Shown here one piece after another: positions 55,163 through 62,523 of a stretch of DNA of 64,000 nucleotides. The notes below the pieces were generated by a model, which saw only the letters and a program-made list of their open reading frames with translations, was not told the origin of the DNA and did not search any database. Made by a program: the position numbers and the translations under genes. The stretch comes from Streptomyces armeniacus. Lineage in GTDB: Bacteria; Actinomycetota; Actinomycetes; Streptomycetales; Streptomycetaceae. The stretch's first letter is position 1. Each line of letters opens with the position of its first letter. The DNA lies in contig NZ_CP031320.1 of NCBI RefSeq assembly GCF_003355155.1, positions 1,908,369-1,972,368 of the forward strand, given 5' to 3'.

Positions 55163-56601
55163 GCGGCCCGTACGGCCGGCTCTGTCGCCGTACCGTGCTC
55201 CGCCGCCCGGTCCGGCAGCTCCTCGAACTCCAGCCCGGCGACGGCCGGATCGGGCCGCGTGAGCAGGCTCAGGGGGACGAAGACGACGAGGGCGGCGGCC
55301 ATGCCGTACATGACCGGCTCGTTGGCGTACAGCCCGGAGACCACCATGAACACGACGCACACCACCGAGCCGGCGAGCATCGAGCCGACCGCGGCGACCG
55401 TCGTGGACCGCCGCCAGAACAGCGCCCCGACGACGGGCACCAGCAGCGCCGCCGCCAGCAGGTCCGCGGCCAGCGTCACCGCGCCGACCACGCTGTCCAC
55501 CGCGTACGAGACCGCCAGCGCGACGAGCCCGACGGCGAACAGGGCGATCCGGTTGGCCCGTACGCTGCTCAGCCGCCCGCCGCCCAGCGGCCGCAGCACG
55601 TCGTTGGTGAGGACGGTGGACGCCCCGATCAGCAGCCCGCTGGCGGTGGACATGGCCGCGGCCAGCGCGGCGGCCATCACCAGCCCGAACAGGCCGACCG
55701 GCAGGATGAGCGAGGCGGCACGGGCGTACGCGTCGTCGGGGTTGGCGAGTTGGGGCAGCAGGACGCGGGCGGCCGTGCCGATGAGGGCGCCGGCGAGACC
55801 GTACAGGGCGCAGTAGAGGCCGGAGACGACCGCGCCCCAGCGGGCGACCTTCTCGGAGCGCGCGGTGAGCAGCCGCTGCCAGTTCCCCTGGTCGATCATG
55901 AAGCCGAAGAAGAACAGCAGGAAGTACGCGCCGATCGTGCCCACACCGATGCCCGTGGGGGAGAAGAAGCTGCCGGGCAGCTCGTCGCGCATGGCGGACA
56001 GACCACCCGCCTTGTGCAGCGCCAGCGGCAGCAGCACGGCGAAGATCCCGAGGGTCTTGACGAGGAACTGCACCACGTCGGTGAGCGTGATCGACCACAT
56101 GCCGCCGGCGACGCTGTACAGCATGATCGTGGCCCAGCCGATGAACGCGGCCGTGGTGGGCGAGACATCGAAGACGACCGTGAGCAGCGTGCCGATGCCG
56201 ATGATCTGGCTGACGCCGACCATCAGCGTGTAGAAGACCACCACGAGAGAGCTCAGCAGGCCCGAACGCAGCCCGAAACGGCGGCTGATGGCGGCGGGCA
56301 CGGTGTAGACGCCGCTGCGGAACAGCCGGCCCGCGAAGAACACGCCGATCGCGGCGATGCCGATCGCGAGCGACACGACGAGCATCATGCCGGAGATCCC
56401 GTACTGGTAGCCCAGGCTGACGCCGCCGACCGTCGACGCCGCGCCCAGCACGACGGTGCTCATGGCGGAGGTGTACATGAACGGGCCGAGGCGCCGCCCG
56501 GCGACCGTGAAGTCCTCGGATGTACGGCTGCGGCGCATACCCACGTAACCGGCGCCGACCATCAGCAGCAGATAGAGCACGATGATGAGTTTGTCGATCA
56601 T
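55132..56601 (-). CDS. Sodium:solute symporter (SSS family)
   Basis: A 489-residue transporter with about 13 membrane helices. Near the N-terminus it has SEDFTVAGRRLGPFMYTSAMSTVVLGAASTVGG, the family's unwound first helix; later SVAGGMWSITLTDVVQFLVK, DQGNWQRLLTARSEK and AAALAAAMSTASGLLIGASTVLTNDV. The start overlaps the ureohydrolase stop (ATGA), so it probably imports that enzyme's substrate, such as a guanidino or ureido compound. Confidence 0.93.
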   Translation of the reverse strand: MIDKLIIVLYLLLMVGAGYVGMRRSRTSEDFTVAGRRLGPFMYTSAMSTVVLGAASTVGGVSLGYQYGISGMMLVVSLAIGIAAIGVFFAGRLFRSGVYTVPAAISRRFGLRSGLLSSLVVVFYTLMVGVSQIIGIGTLLTVVFDVSPTTAAFIGWATIMLYSVAGGMWSITLTDVVQFLVKTLGIFAVLLPLALHKAGGLSAMRDELPGSFFSPTGIGVGTIGAYFLLFFFGFMIDQGNWQRLLTARSEKVARWGAVVSGLYCALYGLAGALIGTAARVLLPQLANPDDAYARAASLILPVGLFGLVMAAALAAAMSTASGLLIGASTVLTNDVLRPLGGGRLSSVRANRIALFAVGLVALAVSYAVDSVVGAVTLAADLLAAALLVPVVGALFWRRSTTVAAVGSMLAGSVVCVVFMVVSGLYANEPVMYGMAAALVVFVPLSLLTRPDPAVAGLEFEELPDRAAEHGTATEPAVRAAQPVPSSRSA

Positions 56602-57533
56602 GACCGCGCACCCGCGCCTTCGGGCCCAGGACCGGCCAGGCCGCCGTGTACGACGTAGTGGGCGACGAGGTAGGCCGCCAGGTTGGCGGTCTGGTCATTG
56701 AGATCGGTCAGCGGGTTGACCTCGGTGAGGACCAGTGCGTCGGTGTACGCCGCCAGGCGCTGCACCAGGTCGAGCGCCTGGAACGAGGTCAGCCCGCCCG
56801 GCTCGTGCGCGCCCGCGCCCGGGGCGTGCGCGGGGTCGACGCAGTCGATGTCGAAGGCCAGCAACACCGCGTCCGCGGCGGCGACATGGGCCAGTACGTC
56901 GGCGGCGACGGCCTCGGAACCGCGCCGGTGGATCTCGGCCGCCGGGATGTTGCGCAGGCCCGCCTTCTCGCGGAAGGCCAGCGACGAGGGGAAGTTGAAG
57001 TGACGTGAGGCCAGCTGGACGCTCGCGGCCACATCGACGTTCACCAGCTCGCTCGCCCTGCGCATCCCCGACGAATGGCTGTGGCTGCCCTGCTGCTCGC
57101 TGTGGTCCAGCAGGTCGAGATGGGCGTCCAGATGGATGACGGCGACCGTCCCCTCGGTGGTCTCGGCGAGGCCGCGGGCCACGGGATACAGCAGGCAGTC
57201 GTCACCGCCGAGCAGCACCGGCGTACGCCCGGCGGCGAGCACGTCCCGTACGCCCTCGGCGGCCCCGGCGAGCGTGGCCTCCAGATCGTGCGCGACGGTG
57301 CGTACGTCCCCGGCGTCCGCCAGCAGGTCCTCGGGGAAGGGGTGCAGCGCGGCGTGGTCGAGGCAGTACACCTGCCCGTCCTCGCGCCGCTGGAGTATCC
57401 ACTTCATCGCGGCCCGTATCCGCTCGGGCGCGTAGCGGCTGCCGGGCCAGCCGAGGGTGGCGGCGCCGTCGTACGGGGCGCCGAGCAGGGTGAAGCGGCG
57501 GTCGGTGCGGGGACGGAGGGGGCGGGCGTTCAT
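56598..57533 (-). CDS. Ureohydrolase (agmatinase/arginase family) with GGDD metal loop
   Basis: A 311-residue manganese hydrolase. The family metal motifs are VIHLDAHLDLLD and FDIDCVDPAHAPG, and LTEVNPLTD carries the late Glu. The first loop, normally GGDHS with a metal-binding His, is here GGDDCLLYP. Such enzymes release urea from agmatine, guanidinobutyrate, guanidinopropionate or similar; the substrate cannot be read. AGGAGTCCC-like text precedes the ATG at 57533. Confidence 0.87.
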   Translation of the reverse strand: MNARPLRPRTDRRFTLLGAPYDGAATLGWPGSRYAPERIRAAMKWILQRREDGQVYCLDHAALHPFPEDLLADAGDVRTVAHDLEATLAGAAEGVRDVLAAGRTPVLLGGDDCLLYPVARGLAETTEGTVAVIHLDAHLDLLDHSEQQGSHSHSSGMRRASELVNVDVAASVQLASRHFNFPSSLAFREKAGLRNIPAAEIHRRGSEAVAADVLAHVAAADAVLLAFDIDCVDPAHAPGAGAHEPGGLTSFQALDLVQRLAAYTDALVLTEVNPLTDLNDQTANLAAYLVAHYVVHGGLAGPGPEGAGARS

Positions 57534-57727
57534 GGGACTCCTCGCGCGCTCGGGGCATGCGGGCCGCACTGCTTCGCCACTGCGCGAAGGCCGCCGAACA
57601 CGCTTCATCGGGTGGCGCCCCATGCTCCACGCCGCACCCTCTCCCACCCCCCGGCCCGAATGTCGAACGCCGACCCGCACCACTGGCCCACCTGGCGATC
57701 GACGCGACCGCCGGCCGGGCGCGGCGG

Positions 57728-57762
57728 GGCCTTCCCCGCTGCGGGAAGGCAGGGGGAAGGCC
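57728..57762 (-). terminator. Terminator downstream of the secreted protease-like gene
   Basis: GGCCTTCCCC (57728-57737) and GGGGAAGGCC (57753-57762) pair over 15 bases, 14 bp past the 3' end of the leftward gene. Confidence 0.65.
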
Positions 57763-57775
57763 GGGCGACCGTCGG

Positions 57776-60085
57776 TCAGTCCGTCGCCGTCACCGTGAAG
57801 GCGGCCTCCACCGTCTGGTGGAGGGTGGCGCCCGACGCGTCCGTCGCGGAGACGCGCAGGGCCACGTCCTTGCCCGCGGCGGGGGCCGGGGTCTGCCATT
57901 CGGCGTGGTAGCGGCCGTCGCCGCGGGCGGTGGTGGTCGCCTCCGTCCAGGAATCGCCCGCGTCGAACGAGACCTCCACGGTGGCCCCGGTGACGGCCGG
58001 GGGATCCGCCGTGCCGGGGGCGTGGCCGAAGGTGACGTCGAGGGTGTTCCCGCCGACCGGCACGGTGCCGTCCGGGGCGGCGCCCGCTTCGTACGCCGCG
58101 GTGATCAGCGGGAGCGCGGCGCAGCCCTCGGCGGTGTCCACCTCGCCGTCCGCGCGGTAGCAGCGCCAGCTCTCCGGCACGGTGCCCTTGGCCGGGCGGC
58201 CCGAGTCGAAGGTCCACTCGGTGTGGGTGACGAGCGACTGGCGGGTGGAGGTGCCGGTCCTGGTCTGGTCGTAGACCAGCTTGTACGGGGCCTCGCCCTC
58301 CGGCACGGTGAGGAGGGTCCCGAGCACGTTCTGCCGGTCCTCGAGGACGGTGTCGCCCGAGGTCAGTACGAGGTGCGAGGAGCGTACGTCGTCGGCCAGC
58401 CAGGAGTAGTGCCCGTCGGAGTCCGTGATCTCGGAGAGCAGCACGGACAGGTCGTCGCCCCTGCGGCAGCTGGTGCACACCCAGTCCGCGTCCGCGGCGG
58501 CGTCCGGGGCGGGGCGCTTCAGCCCCGGCGGGAGCGGGCCGCGCAGCCAGTCGACCGGGGTGGTGGTGCCGGGCCGTACGGTGCGCGGCTCGGACGCGTA
58601 GCGGTTGGTGTCGACCTTCAGCGCGTCGGTGTACGTCAGGCCGGGTGAGCCGCCCACGTACTCGGTGCGCTCGGCCGGTGCCGAGACGTCGTGGTAGACG
58701 CCGCCGGCGCTGTCCTCGTACGGGAGGTGCAGCAGCCGTGCGCTGCCCTCGGTGCGGCCGGGCTTGTCGCTGTGGTACCGGAGTTCGAGGGTGGCGATCT
58801 GGTCGTCGGTCGCCTCGTACTCCTGGTCCTCGGCGATGCCTTCGGCGTTGTCGAACTTGAGGTCGTACCCGTAGGGCTCGGGCGCGGAGGCGGGCGCCTC
58901 GCCGTGGTACTGGACGTTGAAGTGCAGGCCGCCCGTGCCGGGGGCGCCGGTGGGCTGGACGTAGAGCGGATAGTCCGGGCGGGCGGCGCCGAAGGAAGTC
59001 ACCAGGGCGGCGGCGCCCTTGGCGTCGTCGCGGCGGTAGTTGAGGACGATCTCGCTGGTGTGGGCCTCGCGCGGGGTCTTCACCGCGACGCGCCGGTCCG
59101 CCTGCGCGAGGTCGATGGCGGCATCCGTCCCGCCGTCGCCCTCGGGGACGGTGAAGTCGACGCTCGCCAGCCGCGCGGCGACCGAGCCGCCCGCGTCGTC
59201 GTACTCCTGGAAGACGCCGAACGCGGTGTAGTGGCCGGGCGGGACGTTGGCCTCGGCCACGCCGTTCTCGACGGGCAGGTCGGTGTTGCGGAAGACGGTG
59301 GAGTCGTCCACGTTGACCAGGCTCAGCGTCCCGGAGGGAACGGGTGCGCCGTCCGCGCCGGTGACGGTGACGCGGGCGAGGGGGTCGGCGGCGCGGGGCG
59401 CCGCGGCCGTACGGGGGCCGGGCGTACGGGAGTCGGCCGTACGCGGGCCCGAACGCGCCGCGTCCGTACGGGAGTCGGCGGGCGCGTCGAGGCCGACGGA
59501 GGTGACGCCGCCGAACAGCGTTCCGCCGCCCGTGCCGCCGTGTGCCGCGTCCGCCGCGGCCTGCTTCGCCAGGGCCGCGCCGAACGCTGGCCCGGGGCGC
59601 GGCGCGCTGCCGCCCTCGGCGCGTATCGGCGTGGTGGTCAGACCCGCGCGTACGAGTGCGGAGACGTTGAACAGGGCCGGGTCGAGGGCGCGTCCGAGGT
59701 ACGGGAGCGCGTCCGCCGGGATGACGTACGCGTCGCCGTCCTCGTACCGCGTCACGAACCGGCCGTCGCCGTCCGCCCGTTCGCCGGTACGGTCGCCCGC
59801 CCGCGGGTCGAACGCCACGCCGGGCCGGTCCCCGTCGCCGAGGAGGGTCACCCGGTCACCGGTGACCAGCGTGACCGTACGGGCGGCGGTGGAGGCCGTA
59901 CGGGCCGTGGGGTCGGCGGCGGCCCGCTCCCCGGCGTCGGCGGGTGCGGGCGTGGGCGGCGCGGCGGCGGCGGCGCCCGGGGTGGCGGCGGGCGCGGTAC
60001 CCAGCGCGAGGGCGAGCGCGAGAGCGGCGACGCCCAGGGCCGCGGCGGGTCTGGCCGTGCGTGCGGTGGGGGGTGGTTGCCACAT
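57776..60085 (-). CDS. Secreted protein with S8-protease flanks but no catalytic domain
   Basis: A 769-residue precursor with a signal peptide (PAAALGVAALALALALGTAPAA). Residues 65-150 read like the propeptide of large streptomycete subtilases (TVTLVTGDRVTLLGDGD, FVTRYEDGDAYVIPADALPYL, LDPALFNVSALVRAGL). After an Ala/Arg/Thr-rich linker, residues from about 250 read like their C-terminal region (RVTVTGADGAPVPSGTLSLVNVD, PPGHYTAFGVFQEYDD). Between these, the D, H and S segments of peptidase S8 (DTGI, HGTHVA, GTSMAAPH) are absent. A Cys pair (DWVCTSCRRGDD) and two beta domains follow. It may be a secreted binding or inhibitory protein, or a deleted protease. Confidence 0.75.
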   Translation of the reverse strand: MWQPPPTARTARPAAALGVAALALALALGTAPAATPGAAAAAPPTPAPADAGERAAADPTARTASTAARTVTLVTGDRVTLLGDGDRPGVAFDPRAGDRTGERADGDGRFVTRYEDGDAYVIPADALPYLGRALDPALFNVSALVRAGLTTTPIRAEGGSAPRPGPAFGAALAKQAAADAAHGGTGGGTLFGGVTSVGLDAPADSRTDAARSGPRTADSRTPGPRTAAAPRAADPLARVTVTGADGAPVPSGTLSLVNVDDSTVFRNTDLPVENGVAEANVPPGHYTAFGVFQEYDDAGGSVAARLASVDFTVPEGDGGTDAAIDLAQADRRVAVKTPREAHTSEIVLNYRRDDAKGAAALVTSFGAARPDYPLYVQPTGAPGTGGLHFNVQYHGEAPASAPEPYGYDLKFDNAEGIAEDQEYEATDDQIATLELRYHSDKPGRTEGSARLLHLPYEDSAGGVYHDVSAPAERTEYVGGSPGLTYTDALKVDTNRYASEPRTVRPGTTTPVDWLRGPLPPGLKRPAPDAAADADWVCTSCRRGDDLSVLLSEITDSDGHYSWLADDVRSSHLVLTSGDTVLEDRQNVLGTLLTVPEGEAPYKLVYDQTRTGTSTRQSLVTHTEWTFDSGRPAKGTVPESWRCYRADGEVDTAEGCAALPLITAAYEAGAAPDGTVPVGGNTLDVTFGHAPGTADPPAVTGATVEVSFDAGDSWTEATTTARGDGRYHAEWQTPAPAAGKDVALRVSATDASGATLHQTVEAAFTVTATD

Positions 60086-60391
60086 GCCGGAGTCCTCTCG
60101 ATTCAGGGCGGAATGCGATGGGCCGGTCCCGGTTGAGCCGTGTCGGTTCCCGCGGCGGCATCCACGGCGACTCCGACAGCAACTGACAGAAACCGACACG
60201 CCTGGAAGCTCCCACCGCCGCGCACACCCGTCCAGGCCTAGACCAAAGAAAGCCGCGGCGTCACCGTACGTGGCCGAAAAGGAACCTTGAGTTCGGGGCT
60301 CTGCTCACGTGAGCAAAAAAATGCGCACCCGTTGCTAGTGGCTTGATTTCGGCCCTACTGTCCGTCGCCAAGGCCACTTCTGGAGGTCCAT
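60086..60391. other. Divergent promoter region of the polyol operon
   Basis: About 300 bp between the secreted protein and the binding-protein gene, with an A-rich patch after a perfect palindrome at 60302-60315. No gene seen. Confidence 0.5.
60302..60315. promoter_or_regulatory. Perfect 14-bp operator-like palindrome
   Basis: TGCTCACGTGAGCA is its own reverse complement, followed by AAAAAAA, 77-90 bp before the binding-protein ATG. It is typical in size for LacI or DeoR sugar repressors. Confidence 0.6.
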
Positions 60392-61384
60392 ATGCGTATG
60401 AAGCGCATTTTCAGCACCGCTGTCGCCATATCCGTCCCCTTGGCGCTCGCGGCGTGCTCCGTGTCGACCACACCCGGCGGCGACTCCGGTGAGCGCAAGA
60501 AGTCCGATGGCTCGCTGACCATCGGCTTCAGCCAGGCCACGCAGCAGTCGCCCTTCTACGTGCAGCTGCACTCGGGAGTCGAGAAGGCCGCCAAGAAGGC
60601 CGGGGCCAAGCTCTATTTCGCCGACGCGGGCGGCGAGGTGACCCAGCAGAACGACGACATCCAGGACCTCATCACCCGCGACGTCGACGTGCTGCTGGTC
60701 AACCCCGTGGACCCGAAGGGCGCCAAGGCCGGGATGGCAGCCGCCGAGTCGGCGGGCGTGCCCGTGGTGACCGTCGACCGTCCGGTGCCGTCGGGAGCCG
60801 ACGCGCACGTGGGCCGCGACAACAAGAAGATGGGCACGCTCGTGGGCGAGATGGTCGCCGAGCAGCTCGGTGCCAAGGGCGGCAAGATCATCGAGATCAA
60901 GGGCGACGCCGGCGGCGCGGTGGCCCGCGACCGCAGCCAGGGCTTCCACAAGGCCGTCGAGGGCAAGCCGGGAATCAAGATCGTGGCCGGCCCGTACTGC
61001 GACTACATCCGGTCCAAGGCCGTCACCGCCATGCAGGACCTGCTGCAGACCAACCCGGACGCCAAGGTCGTCTACGCGCACAACGACGACATGGCGCTCG
61101 GCGCCCTCCAGGTGCTCAAGGAGAACGGCCGTACGGACGTGAAGGTCGCCGGAGTCGACGGGCTGATGGAGGCCGTCAAGGCGATCGACAAGGGCGGCCC
61201 GTACGTCGCCACCGCCCTCAACGACCCGATCTCGCTCGGCAGTACGGCCGTCAAGACCGCCACGGACGTCGCGCGCGGCAAGAAGGTCAACGGCAACGTC
61301 GACGCCGGGACCGAGCCCGTCGACCAGGGCAACGCCGGGGAGTTCACCGGCTCGACCACGTTCGCGCCCGCGAGCAAGCCGTGA
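60392..61384 (+). CDS. Sugar ABC transporter substrate-binding lipoprotein
   Basis: A 330-residue periplasmic-binding protein type 1 of the ribose/LacI fold. The lipobox is LALAAC near residue 21. Blocks: LTIGFSQATQQSPFYVQLHSGVEKAAKKAG, NDDIQDLITRDVDVLLVNPVDPKG, VPVVTVDRPVPSGAD, VVYAHNDDMALGALQVLKENG and VKVAGVDG. GGAGG precedes the ATG. It starts the operon; permease and ATPase genes are not between it and the next two genes, so they must lie beyond the window or elsewhere. Confidence 0.93.
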   Translation: MRMKRIFSTAVAISVPLALAACSVSTTPGGDSGERKKSDGSLTIGFSQATQQSPFYVQLHSGVEKAAKKAGAKLYFADAGGEVTQQNDDIQDLITRDVDVLLVNPVDPKGAKAGMAAAESAGVPVVTVDRPVPSGADAHVGRDNKKMGTLVGEMVAEQLGAKGGKIIEIKGDAGGAVARDRSQGFHKAVEGKPGIKIVAGPYCDYIRSKAVTAMQDLLQTNPDAKVVYAHNDDMALGALQVLKENGRTDVKVAGVDGLMEAVKAIDKGGPYVATALNDPISLGSTAVKTATDVARGKKVNGNVDAGTEPVDQGNAGEFTGSTTFAPASKP

Positions 61385-61458
61385 CCGCACGGCCGCGCGG
61401 CCAGGCCGGCGGCCCGAACCCCCGCCGGCGCAGGAAAGAAACGGAAGAAGAGGACACG

Positions 61459-62523
61459 ATGACGCCGAAGACCATGCGAGCCGCCGTGCTGCACGCGCCG
61501 GGTGACATCCGGCTCGAGCAGGTGCCGGTGCCGGAACCCGGCCCCCGCGAGGTGCTGGTGGCCGTCGCCGCCTGCGGCGTCTGCGGTTCCGACATTCCGC
61601 GGATGCTCCAGCCCGGTGTCGCGTACGACCTGCCGCTGATCTGCGGACACGAGTTCTCCGGCCACGTACGGGCGCTGGGCTCCGAGGTCGCCGCGGCCGG
61701 CACGGTCGCGGTCGGCGACCTGGTGGCCGTACCGCCGCTGGTGCCGTGCCGGCACTGCGCGTCCTGCGTACGGGGCGAGTTCAGCCTCTGCGAGGACTAC
61801 GACTACTTCGGCAGCCGGCGGCCCGGCGCGTACGCCGAGTACGTGGCGGTGCCCGAGGGCAACCTGCTGGTGCTGCCCGCCGACCTGGACCCGCGGGCGG
61901 CCGCGATGCTCGACCCCGCAGCCATCGCCCTGCACGCCATCTGGCGTACGAAGCTGCGCGCCGGCCACCGCGTCGCCGTGATCGGCGCCGGTCCGATCGG
62001 GCTGTTCGCCATCCAGTGGGCGCTGCTCCAGGGCGCGAGCGAAGTGCTGTCGGTCGATGTGAGCGAGCAGAAGGCGGCCATGGCGCTGGAGGCCGGTGCC
62101 ACCCACACCGCCACCAGCCCCGAGCAGGCTCGCGGGCTGGCGGGCGCCGGCTACGACGTGGTCATCGAGTCCGCGGGCGCGCCCGCCACCGCCGACCAGG
62201 CCGTGACACTGGCCGCCCGGCACGGCCACGCCGTCTTCATCGGCATCCCGCACGATCCGGTGCAGCTGCCGAAGAAGACGTTCAGCACGTTCCTCCGCCG
62301 CGAGGTCACTCTCTACGGCGCCTGGAACTCGTTCTCCGCCCCCTTCCCCGGGGACGAGTGGCGCGTGGCGGTGCGCGCCATGTCCGAGGGGAGGCTCCAG
62401 TGGAAGTTCATGATCACGCACGAGCTGGGCCTCGAGGACGTGGCTGGCACCATGCGGCAGCTCGGTGAGCGGTCCGTGTTCAGCTCCAAGGTGCTCTTCC
62501 TGCCGAACGGAGACCGCCCATGA
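61459..62523 (+). CDS. Zinc-dependent polyol dehydrogenase (GatD-like)
   Basis: A 354-residue medium-chain dehydrogenase. The catalytic zinc site is ACGVCGSDIPRM and ICGHEFSGHV; four cysteines for the structural zinc are in VPCRHCASCVRGEFSLC; the Rossmann loop is VAVIGAGPIGLFAIQ. YDYFGSRRPGAYAEYV and TFSTFLRREVTLYGAWNSFSAPFPGDEW resemble galactitol-1-phosphate 5-dehydrogenase. It probably oxidises a sugar alcohol or its phosphate to a ketose form. The stop overlaps the kinase start (ATGA). Confidence 0.9.
   Translation: MTPKTMRAAVLHAPGDIRLEQVPVPEPGPREVLVAVAACGVCGSDIPRMLQPGVAYDLPLICGHEFSGHVRALGSEVAAAGTVAVGDLVAVPPLVPCRHCASCVRGEFSLCEDYDYFGSRRPGAYAEYVAVPEGNLLVLPADLDPRAAAMLDPAAIALHAIWRTKLRAGHRVAVIGAGPIGLFAIQWALLQGASEVLSVDVSEQKAAMALEAGATHTATSPEQARGLAGAGYDVVIESAGAPATADQAVTLAARHGHAVFIGIPHDPVQLPKKTFSTFLRREVTLYGAWNSFSAPFPGDEWRVAVRAMSEGRLQWKFMITHELGLEDVAGTMRQLGERSVFSSKVLFLPNGDRP

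Noticed and set aside
53593..56698. Long frames on the opposite strands of the PucR and symporter genes
   Set aside because: They cross two convergent real genes and have low-complexity composition.
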